Position numbers and translations under genes: made by a program. The notes beneath the pieces are model-generated. The model had not been told where the DNA came from and made no database searches. It saw only the letters and a list, made by a program, of their open reading frames with translations. Source: Ophiodon elongatus (Eukaryota; Chordata; Actinopteri; Perciformes; Hexagrammidae). Taken from it: a stretch of 64,000 nucleotides of DNA. The stretch is taken from assembly GCA_016806645.1 (NCBI GenBank), contig JACSYO010000394.1, positions 194,501 to 258,500 on the forward strand, given 5' to 3'. Below, piece after piece: positions 12,745 to 20,789 of this stretch (position 1 is its first letter; every line of letters starts with the position of its first letter).

Positions 12745-15700
12745 CAGCGCTGCAGGAAAGATGAGATGAGCAGAAATAGCAGACCAGAGATCCACTTAAG
12801 CTTCATGTGAGCCCGACTGGCCCGACGAGCAACACTCAGTCAGCTGCGCTCGGCCGTCTGGCTCACTACTTGTTACACACCGTTACCCGGGGAGTTGTGC
12901 AAGAGAACTACCACGTGATGAACTCTTTGTGAAATATATATATATATATCAAAGAAAAAAAATACATCCACTGCTGAGAATCAGAGCTCATCTGTCGATG
13001 AGATGAAACCATAGTTTGGGCTCCAACATGTTCCATCTGACCACTCAGTGGACGAGCAGGAAGTACGCTGTCTGGACTTTAAAGGTCGTGTGAGGTCCTT
13101 ATTCAGAAGACGGGAGACAAAACAAAAGCAAACCTGAAAAGAATCTCTATCAGTTTAAGTGAAGGCTGTATTTAGAATATCTCCACCTCTTCACCTTGAT
13201 GTCAGACAGACCTTTCTGAGGGGAACTGAAGCTGTTATCTATCAGCTCCTCCCGTCTTCTGCCAGGTAGAATTACTGTTTTTGTCAAAGGAGTCTCGTAG
13301 CTTAGAACAGAGCATAGATCGAAATAACTTCAGTTCCCCCTCAGGCGGCCTCCTCTTGGACCAAAACGACCTCGAAGTCGACTCATTCACTGAGTCGATT
13401 TCTTCAGTTTTTTTTATGCTGAATGACTTATTTCCAAGAAACATTTTATTATTTTTGGTGTTGAAGCTGAATATTCATGTTAAAAGACTCCTGTGTCCTG
13501 AGAGGTTAAATCTCTGTTTCTGTGAATGGAGTCTGGTGTGTTTAAGAGAACATAGATAACAGCTTCAGTTCCCCTCAGAAAGGTCTGTCTGACATCAAGG
13601 TGAAGAGGTGGAGATATTCTAAATATAGCGTTCATTAAACTGATAGAGATTCTTTTAGGAGTCTAAAATACGTCCACAGCAGAACATCACTCTGCTCCAT
13701 CTGCTGTAGTGAAACTCTGGAGGAGAACCTCACACAGACATCCGTACTGTCCCTTTAAGATCAGAGACCGACACTCGTCATGTAGCGATCCAGTTACTCG
13801 ATGTAAAATCAGACTTGTGTGATTTCCTGGTTCCGAAAATAAGAAGAGGCGAAGAGGCTGCTAGCAAAGCCTGCATTCACTATCAGTGTCGACCCTCCTG
13901 CCCCCCCCTATCCCCCCCCTCCCCTTCCTCCCACCACCCAATGCTTATCTCCCCCCACCATGACACCGTCCCACCCAGTGTCCCTTCGCTGGGCCACATT
14001 AACACGCCTACCAAGATTACACTCCGAGGGGTAAAAATAACCACTTCAGACCTGCAGACGGCTACTTGTCATTTCAGAGTTTCCAAATCTCACGTGCCAG
14101 AGAAACCTGCAGACATCAGCAGGCCGACGGCCGCGAGCCCGATCAGCAGGGACGGTGGCCATGTGCCGAAATGGTCAGTATCATTGAATCTAGTCGACAT
14201 TTAAATGTTGTGAAACCGTCTGCATGTCGGCATGGTATTAATTACCCTACTTGGAAACAGAGAGGCGTAAAATAACAGGAGAGCTGTGAAGCATCGCTAG
14301 GGACGACCCCCCGTCCACCCCCCAGACCCTGGTTCTAAACAAGAACCGGTTCTTAATGAGTAGAAACCCGGAGTATTGATGAGGTCTGGAGTTATCGGTT
14401 CTTTATTACGTCCTCGTCTCAAACCTCCTCTTTCTCTGTCTCTCTGTCTCTCTGTCTCTCTGTCTCCTTGTCTCTCTGTCTCCTTGTCTCCTTGTCTCCT
14501 TGTCTCCTTGTCTCCGGCTCAGTCCTGCGTGAGACTCACATGATGTCAGAGAGGACACAAAGATCCAAAGTGTCTCATCATGTGACTCCAGTAGATGTTA
14601 GAACTCTGGTCGTCCCAAACTCAATAAAAGCCTCACGAGTAAAAGAGGAACCATCATCAGTTCATCACAACATGAGACCAGCAAGCAGAACATCACCTGT
14701 TAGTGATGTCATCAGGTAATGTTAGTGATGTCATCAGGTAACGTTAGTGATGTCATCAGGTAACGTTAGTGATGTCATCAGGTAACGTTAGTGATGTCAT
14801 CAGGTAACGTTAGTGATGTCACACATCGGGTAACGTAGTTTTAGTGATGTCATACGGAGTTTGACCACTAGATAAGGGATCATCAATGAGATCATTGATG
14901 ATCTGAGAATGGAGTTTAAAGGTTTTAGGAACTCAAGAAAAACTATTTGTTTACGTACAAGAATAATAATGAAATGTGGATGCTTTTCTTAATAAATTGT
15001 CTTTTTCCTTTCACAAAATAATCAAAAAGCACCGATAAGAGTATCAATAAGAGTACTAGTATTGATAAAATCCTAAGGATACCCGTCCCTGAGCATCGTA
15101 GGAGTCTCATCCTCGTTGCCGTGGCGATCTCACCTGGCTGTCGGCCCCAGTCCCAGGTCTCAATGATGGAGTGGTGAACGGACGTTGACGTCTCCTCCTC
15201 CTCTTTCTTCTCTTTGTCGTTGGGTTCATCTTTCTTCTGAGTTCCAAAGCAGTCGGTGCAATCCTCTGAAATGAGCAAGAGACAGTCTGACGTTGACCTT
15301 CAGCTCCAACAGCAAGGTCAAAAGGACAACCGGAGAACAGGTGTGTCACAAACAGATGTGTTCTCGGGTGCCGTACCTGGGTGAGCCGACTCTTCTCCGT
15401 TGAATGAGATCTCCTCATCTTTCACCATTTCATTCCACATCTCACACAGTCCCTCTGGAGAGAAGGCCCGCTGACGGAGAGAAACACACAAATCAGCACT
15501 GCACATTCCTGAACTCAAATCTTCTTTGATCGGTGTGTATTCACACCTTCAAGGGTTATACACAGACGGGCTCATCACATATTATAATAATACCAGTGTG
15601 ACCGGTGAGCTCAGCTTGATTTAGTGTTGTACTGTCATCTATAAATATTCTCTTCTCATTATCATATTTTTAAATAACCACACATCTTACTTTCCCGTAT

Positions 15701-17073
15701 TTTATTCCTCTTTGGGGCTTTCTTTCTGCCAGAAGCTCGCTCACAGCTCTAACGGCTGATGACTAGCATCCCTCCTTTGCTTTTTATGATCCATTTGGGC
15801 TACTAGCTATTTGTTGTTCCACCATGAGCACCAACCAGGGGATGTTTCCCTCTTACACTGGTCAGCGCTCAATCCAAAGAGCAAAGAGGACGATCCGTCT
15901 GAGATAAAAGCTCAACACTCACCAGTTACATTCAGTCTCCACTCGAACCGATCTGCTCCCACACACGGGCTTTTTGCTCTTTGCTACGATAAAGTCTGTC
16001 TGGCATATAAAGTTCAGGACAGACTATTTACTACAGTGACGTAATCAGATGTACAACTTTTTCTCCAGGTGGCCACAAAGGAAGAAAAAAATAAACCGCT
16101 GTGAGGACTTCAAACATCTGGAGCGAACAGAAATTCATCCACCTGTTAAATCTGTTGCAGTCTTTATAACACAGCTAAGAAATCTCACAGCCAATCAGCT
16201 ATTATCAAATCTAAATAAAAAAACAAAACAACTGTTCCGTCAACACCGAGTTCCAACTGATTCAAGGACACGTCTGCTGTAAACAATCGGTGTCATCGTC
16301 CCCACCGGTGCACCATTCATGCTTTGCTTTACTAAGAAACACTCACAAGAGGAAAGCCAGCTCTTGCTCTCAAGGATCCAATGTCCTAAAATGTCAAAAA
16401 CATGTTCGCTCAGAGACCGGACACTTAACACTGGAGCTGCCTTCAGCACCGCAGAGGGCTCCAACGATGGGAACACGTGACACACTTTCCCAATTTCAGT
16501 CCTCATCCAGAGCCGCGAGAATGAACAAACGTACGAGTACAGAGTGTAGTAGAACGAGACGGTGGATCCAGAGTGTTCTTCTCTAAATCCATCATTTATA
16601 AACGACCTCATAATTACAACCAACAAGGGTTTGTTTCCACAACATAGATCCTTGTGAAGAAAAATACCTTTTCCCCTAACTGACTGCGATATTATGGGCT
16701 TCACCTCTTCCCACATTACAGGAAAAACAATAATCATCCGTGAAAGCTCCTGGAACAGCTCGCAGATCAGCCTGAAGCGATCAGGTTTGTCAGGTTAGTT
16801 CGACTCTCTGGTAAAGACACTGAATTGTAGATGTTTATGATATATAGTGAAACATGCATTCGCTTTCTATGTTCCCAACATGATGCAACATTTTAGAAAC
16901 AAAGCAGCTTCTGAAAAGAAACGGAGCAACACAGATGTTTTAAAAAGATGAAAAGAATACTGTCAAACTTTGACACGTTTCTTTCTTTTACGAACACAAA
17001 CCTGGAGGTCTATCTTCAGCCATTTGTCATGAAATCTCAGCTGAGCATCGAGGGTAAAAGATGGAGACGGCAT
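1147..17073 (-). CDS. herc2: HERC2 E3 ubiquitin ligase, N-terminal part (partial gene)
   Basis: Giant HECT-type E3 ubiquitin ligase acting in DNA-damage signalling, centrosome integrity and protein turnover. Fourteen coding exons read leftward: 17073-17002, 15470-15377, 15265-15134, 11725-11503, 10399-10299, 9301-9160, 8413-8309, 8196-8025, 7091-6918, 5780-5592, 5213-5062, 3509-3352, 2687-2574, 1398-1147. Each has AG/GT borders and phases join without a break, giving 693 residues plus one base. The start MPSPSFTLDAQLRF matches the HERC2 N-terminus and has purines at -3. Residues about 25-55 hold LCEMWNEMVKDEE; about 188-208 hold VEGLARVGSRAALSFAF. From about 406 on come RCC1-type blades (WGCGDGGRLGHG, WGRGNYGRLGHG, WGDGDYGKLGRGG, WGKGDNQRLGHG), the first propeller. 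At the exon 6/7 junction the protein reads KFL-SDVHG and is a few residues shorter than human; that acceptor (8413) is the least certain. The exon 2 acceptor is at 17110, implying a non-coding first exon. The rest of the gene, including the HECT domain, is off the left edge. Confidence 0.96.
1467..2054. mobile_element. Harbinger/Tourist-like MITE
   Basis: 588-bp element with near-perfect terminal inverted repeats (TGCTGCGTTCACACCA at the left, its complement at the right), flanked by TAA at 1464-1466 and 2055-2057. A 3-bp TAA/TTA target duplication is typical of PIF/Harbinger. Subterminal CGCG motifs and an internal AT-rich tract are present. No transposase is encoded, so it is non-autonomous. 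Confidence 0.75.
2360..2530. repeat. Dispersed repeat fragment (copy 1 of 2)
   Basis: A stretch with a T-rich run, then CACTGGTAA, a GTTTAACGTCACA block and ATTGTGGGTAATT. It is closely matched at 31870-32095 in a cyfip1 intron. It lies just downstream of the herc2 exon at 2574-2687. Family not identified. Confidence 0.6.
3610..3935. repeat. AT-rich dispersed repeat, second copy
   Basis: Clearly related to 802-1110, sharing the AAGGATTTATTAACCTG start, the GGCATTGTTCTCGCTTT block and the TTTAAGATGTTA end. It sits in the herc2 intron between exons 5213-5062 and 3509-3352. Confidence 0.7.
4160..4560. repeat. Dispersed intronic repeat (three copies in window)
   Basis: Contains the block TTCCTAACACGCTCTCAGCTC followed by an ATTAACACTAAGAATGACTAG block. 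Related sequence occurs on the opposite strand at about 46010-46190 and 54165-54310. One relic of the 47-bp unit (CTGCTAACGTTACTAGCT) is embedded near 4502, linking it to the minisatellites at 7.3 and 54.3 kb. Confidence 0.6.
5228..5281. repeat. (AAT)n microsatellite
   Basis: About 18 trinucleotide units in a herc2 intron, 15 bases past the acceptor of the exon ending at 5213. Confidence 0.95.
5936..6540. repeat. Dispersed fish repeat with internal tandem expansion
   Basis: Starts GAGGCAACCTCTGGTTCTTT, then has three tandem copies of a unit of about 58 bp containing CTGACCACCAGGGGGCGACT. It then runs through GGCGGGGCTACAAGGTGATT and CAAGATGGCGACGGCCAAAT. Partial copies with their own internal expansions lie at 31440-31857 and 44811-45420. 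No protein is encoded; probably a SINE or MITE common in percomorph fish. Confidence 0.75.
6745..6900. repeat. (AC)n and GATA/TAGA low-complexity tract
   Basis: An (AC)n run at about 6751-6786 followed by TATAGAGA/GATCTATAG-type simple sequence, ending 18 bases from the donor of the herc2 exon at 6918. Confidence 0.9.
7334..7780. repeat. 47-bp minisatellite (copy 1 of 2 loci)
   Basis: About 9.5 near-identical copies of a 47-bp unit containing ACTAGCTCTCCTCCTG and GTTAGCGGTGCTGCTAACG. The unit has a short internal palindrome, CGTTAGC...GCTAACG. The same array recurs at 54311-54690 in cyfip1. Confidence 0.95.
8206..8250. repeat. Short ACACAAAGACAC tandem tract at a splice acceptor
   Basis: Imperfect repeats of ACACAGAGAC/ACACAAGGAC begin about 10 bases upstream (in sense) of the acceptor of the herc2 exon 8196-8025. 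Confidence 0.7.
8440..9159. other. herc2 intron, possible LTR-like sequence
   Basis: No coding exon seen. The sequence looks non-simple and could be the remains of a solo LTR, with a TATATAAAACC box near 8967 and GC-rich flanks. Clear TG...CA ends and a target duplication could not be defined, so this stays a weak suggestion. Confidence 0.3.
9302..10298. other. herc2 intron, nothing recognised
   Basis: About 1 kb of moderately AT-rich intron with no exon-like or repeat structure recognised, apart from a short ACTACTACTGCT-type triplet tract near 10215-10260. Confidence 0.6.
10432..10494. repeat. (GT)n microsatellite
   Basis: About 31 GT units in the herc2 intron upstream (in sense) of exon 10399-10299. 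Confidence 0.97.
10620..10860. repeat. Dispersed repeat (copy 1; copy 2 at 57465)
   Basis: Shares long blocks such as GAGTAAATATTTAGCAGCCA and GGTAATAAAGTAGTTTATGA with 57465-57680. It contains an exon-like CTTTACAG border, but the duplication shows it is repeat sequence, not an exon. Confidence 0.7.
11025..11258. repeat. 31-bp minisatellite
   Basis: About 7 copies of a 31-bp unit containing CACTCACTCCAATAAATACT. Copies are almost identical. Confidence 0.95.
11318..11420. repeat. About 21-bp CCCCACAAGGTCACAGGAC minisatellite
   Basis: Five or so copies. It lies downstream of the donor of herc2 exon 11725-11503 and is followed by C-rich sequence. Confidence 0.9.
11826..12500. other. herc2 intron, AT-rich, nothing recognised
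   Basis: No exon, RNA gene or repeat unit recognised. Part of the 3.4-kb intron between exons 15265-15134 and 11725-11503. Confidence 0.6.
12655..12742. repeat. (GT)n microsatellite
   Basis: About 44 uninterrupted GT units, one of the longest in the window. Confidence 0.98.
13137..13656. mobile_element. Foldback (long inverted repeat) element, copy A
   Basis: Two arms of about 100 bp (13137-13242 and 13554-13656) are near-perfect reverse complements, sharing GAATCTCTATCAGTTTAA and CCTTTCTGAGGGGAACTGAA. Related copies lie at 27945-28250 and 52741-53168. It has no coding capacity and looks like a non-autonomous DNA transposon with long terminal inverted repeats. Flanking sequence to about 13745 (CAGCAGATGGAGCAGAGTG in complement) belongs to the same family. 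Confidence 0.75.
13890..14290. other. C-rich tract and unique intronic sequence
   Basis: A C-rich run (about 13900-13960) is followed by roughly 300 bp of non-repetitive, balanced-composition sequence. An open frame of 129 codons spans part of it but has low-complexity P/S/H content and no start context or homology I recognise. A conserved non-coding element is possible but unproven. Confidence 0.35.
14425..14515. repeat. (TCTCTGTC)n / (TCTCCTTG)n tract
   Basis: Pyrimidine-rich octamer repeats in a herc2 intron. Confidence 0.9.
14698..14850. repeat. 22-bp minisatellite with CRE-like core
   Basis: Five to six copies of a 22-bp unit, each with GTGATGTCATCAGGTAACG. TGATGTCA resembles a CRE/ATF half-site pair. 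Copies decay toward the right. Confidence 0.85.
15471..17001. other. herc2 intron between first two coding exons
   Basis: Contains no recognised gene. A 165-codon open frame on the minus strand (16737-16240) has no domain I recognise, no splice continuity with herc2, and ordinary intron composition. I treat it as chance. Confidence 0.5.
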
Positions 17074-17110
17074 CTTCCCCTCTCCTCTCCTGGCTGCAAA
17101 CGCAGCCAAC

Positions 17111-17817
17111 CTGCAAGATAGAGAGGTGGAAGGTGATTAGTACGATAAGACATGTGAACAAAGTTACGGTACGATGACGATAATCTCACAATGACATCAT
17201 GAAGAAGAAAACATGGTTCAAAGAGAGCTTAAAGCCAAAGTTATGAACATGCATGCAACTCAAGCCGAGTTATGGCACTAAATCTTAGGTTATAGGTAAC
17301 GTATGAAGGACTGAGGCTTCTATCTAGGAGGACAACAGCTTGTGTCAAATATGTGAAGGAGAAGTTCTACATTGTTCTTTTAATGATGAAATAATATTAT
17401 CCAGGAATGTTTCGGTGCACCGACGATGGCAGAATGAAATGGGTTATTTAATTGTTATGACTATAAATTGGCTTCCTTTGTTTCTCAAGCTTGAAAAAAA
17501 GTTACGCCAGGATGGTTTATTTGTGTCTAGTCTCTTTTTCTAAATACAGGTGACTTGTAAGCCTCTTTGGGTTGGAACATATTATTTATGCATGACACAA
17601 TAATACAAATAATCACAAGTGCCTGTGAACCAGTGAGGGTTAAGTTATTTGCCCATGACTTTAAGTGGCAATATCAAAGATTTTCTTCTAAATTAAAGTC
17701 ACAATCTGTTACTGAAGGAAGAAACACAACGGTGATCCAACCGATGGCCCACGAATGAAAGTGTTGCAGTATTTATATGTTATATATGCAGAAATACAAA
17801 CTGGGTGTCTAACCCTA

Positions 17818-17860
<43 letters not shown>

Positions 17861-18602
17861 TGAACAAAAAGACTCCAGACTGTTAAACTCAACACGATTT
17901 CATTGTTTTCACACACACAGAAAGTCTAAATCTTGTATAATAAAGTGAGTTCTGACAAACACAAGCATGTTTATGGCTCACGTGTAATTTAATAAGATAC
18001 AACATGAACCTAACCGACCAACACCACCACCCAAATGTAAACAAACGGGAAACACATCCAGTGTTTACAACATGATGTCAGCTCTTGAACTAAACTACCT
18101 GACACATAAACGTCACACCTGCACCTGCATGTTGCACACAGCCACGGTACCTTTGCATGAGCTCACTTCACGTGAACGAGTTCAAGGCCACGGGAGAGAA
18201 ACGGGGTCCACGAACACGACGCGACGCGGTGGAGGAGGAGACGCGCATCCGATGCTAGCAAGGGCACCGCCTCCGGTGACCGGGACACCGCGGGGATAAC
18301 CGGGTCTCCGGGGGTTTGATAACGGGACACCCCGCGGGTAACAACACACACAACCCTACACACACACTGACACGCGCACACAACGCCGCTCAGAGACGCG
18401 ACACGCGACGTCACGTTCACTTTAGCTAGCTGTGCGGCTAAGGCTGAGCTAGCTAACCTAGCTAGCTAAAGCTACACCATCATCATCATTCGGGGCAAGG
18501 ATGAAGAAACAACCGGCACGTGACACCGACACCGACCGGGACGCGGTGTCCCCGACACGACGACCCACCTGTGGACGTTTTTTGAGGAGTTTCCGTCTTA
18601 CC
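17111..18602. other. herc2 first intron (presumed)
   Basis: Lies between the coding-exon acceptor at 17110 and a strong donor-like CAG|GTAAGA on the minus strand at about 18603/18602. Holds a (CA)n run at about 17821-17857 and otherwise unremarkable sequence. GC and CpG rise from about 18170. Confidence 0.5.
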
Positions 18603-18900
18603 TGCGGGTCTCTGCTCGAGCTATTCTCGTCCCCTCAGCTGCTCCGCTGCATTAAACAAGACGGTCATGATGGGACTTTGATTGACAGGTCGCGAGGCGT
18701 GGAAACACGTGAAGGAGACGTCGCTGGGAGATTCGGTGCGTTCGATCTGTGTCACGGCGTACCACCGGGGGTGGGGTTTCTGAAACGAGGTGACCGGGCA
18801 CTGACCTTATTCCCGCCCGCTCGCACCGGCCCGGATTGTAAAAGGTGCGCTTCTTTAGGATTTCGAGGCGGGACATTGGAGGGGCGGGGTTGTCCTGGAG
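18170..18900 (-). promoter_or_regulatory. herc2: CpG-rich promoter / 5' UTR exon region of herc2
   Basis: CpG-dense block in an otherwise AT-rich setting. A strong minus-strand donor (CCGCAG|GTAAGACGG, boundary near 18602) could end a non-coding herc2 exon 1 running from somewhere near 18.65-18.8 kb. A weaker alternative donor (CACAG|GTGGGTC) lies near 18567. The transcription start cannot be read from sequence alone. It faces the nipa1 promoter about 1 kb away, so the two probably form a divergent promoter pair. Confidence 0.6.
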
Positions 18901-19509
18901 AGACAGCAAACCCGTCCGCTAGGTGGCGCTGTGGCGCAAGGAATGTTTTATTTAGATGCAGAGGTACATATTTCATATAGTTTTAGATGTTTATTTAATT
19001 ATAGGACAGATATAGGAGATCATTCCTGCCCACTGAAATAAGACTATATAATAAATCACCTCTGGCCAAATCAATCACTCAACTATAACACCTTTATACT
19101 GTTGTTTGTTTGTTTGTTTGGCTACATCTTTGCACTATTGTTTTGTTTATTTAATATTATTCTATTCTATTTTTGTATATATTGTGCATTTTTCTTATTA
19201 TTACATTTTATGTATATATATTGTGCATTCTTTATATTGTATTGCTCACCTGTATGTATGAATGCTGGTGTAGCGAAAATAATTCTCCTTGTTTTATTTA
19301 GCTACCGAGTTTTAGATGTTTATTTAATTAAAAAGTGTATTTATTTCCAATTTATTGTATTTTATCAACATTTTAAAGTCATTAAATCTGAACGCTTATC
19401 CCTCATATTCTTTTTATTTGTACATCCCTGAGAATATATGTTTTCCCATTCCTGTCTAGCTCTTTCCTTTTTAACAGTTTTTATATATTTCTATTTTTTT
19501 AATAGTACT

Positions 19510-19602
19510 TTTTTTATATTTTAAGTATATTTATTTCTATTCTATATTAATGCAAGACGTATTAATATAGAATAGAAATAAATATACTTAAAATATAAAA
19601 AA
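19510..19602. other. Perfect 42-bp inverted repeat with 9-nt loop
   Basis: Arms 19510-19551 and 19561-19602 are exact reverse complements (AT-rich, with ATTTATTTCTATTCTATATT), separated by GCAAGACGT. It lies between herc2 and nipa1, immediately before the nipa1 promoter. It could extrude as a cruciform or be a very young foldback or MITE; no target duplication was defined. Confidence 0.9.
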
Positions 19603-19609
19603 GAATGTT

Positions 19610-19774
19610 GTGTTGACGCATGCGCAGTATGCCAGTGTCGCTCGGGGACTCCATCCATCGTGGTGCTGCCGGCTGCTCGGTGAAACGCGCATGCGCAGTG
19701 TCCCACTTCCCCGTCCAAACTAAGAAACTGGACAGTGGACCTTCAGTTGAACTAAAGAAACGGCCGGAGGGAAA
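19610..19774 (+). promoter_or_regulatory. nipa1: nipa1 promoter / 5' UTR with two NRF1-like sites
   Basis: Two palindromic GCATGCGCA motifs lie at about 19619-19628 and 19686-19696, matching the NRF1 consensus GCGCATGCGC. They sit 80-155 bases before the nipa1 start codon. No TATA box is evident, as is usual for CpG-type promoters. The transcription start itself was not determined. Confidence 0.6.
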
Positions 19775-20731
19775 ATGGCGGCCGAGTCGGAACCGAGCGG
19801 TGTTTCGTTTCCGGTTTCTGGGGTCGTGATAGCGGTGGTGTCAAGTTTCATCAACGGCTCCACTTTTGTGCTTCAGAAAAAGGGAATATTGCGGTCGCGC
19901 GACAGAGGTAGACGTTTTCTGTTCCCGCCAGATCACTGAGATCCTTCTGATGTCACGTGTCCGTTTAAAGGGTCTTCTGATTTTAAATGTCCCCCAACCG
20001 GAAGTCACTGCTCTGGATATAAAATAAATAAAATAATAATAATAATCTTGCTTTTATTTTGAAGTAATGCCTTAGTTTATATCCGTTAATCATTAGTTTT
20101 AAATTATTATTATTATTACTATTATCATTATCATCATTATTATTATTATTATCATCATTATTATTATTTATCCCTATTGTTTATTTTATTTTATTCTATT
20201 GACTTTTATTTGGGAGTAATGCCTTAGTTTTTAAGCACTAATCATTGGTTTTAAATTATTATTATTATTATTCATCCCCGTTGTTTATTTTATTTTATGC
20301 TATTAACTTTTATTTTGGAGTAATGCCTTCGTTTATAAGCGTTAATCATTGGTTTTAAATTATTATTATCATTATTATTATTATTACTATTTATCCCTGT
20401 CGTTTATTTTATTTTACTATATTGACTTTTGTTTTGGAGTAATGCCTCAGTGTCTAAAAGTGAATCATTGTTTTTTTTAATTATTATTTATCCCTGTTAT
20501 TTATTTATATTATTTATGTAGATGGGTAGAAGTGGATCCATATGAATAACATCAGGCTCACTGTGTTTTCAGGAGGCTCGTACCTCACAGATGTGGTTTG
20601 GTGGAGCGGCACGCTGTCCAGTGAGTATAGCGCCATCTATTGACTCTGGAGGATTTGACAGGTCGATTCATATTTAATAGCTGGACTGGATATATTTCAG
20701 ATGTCTGTAATCCAACTCTTTGTCAAAAAGA

Positions 20732-20789
<58 letters not shown>

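Noticed and set aside
16240..16737. 165-codon minus-strand open frame in the herc2 intron
   Set aside because: No recognisable domain, no splice link to herc2, ordinary intron composition. Transcript data could overturn this.
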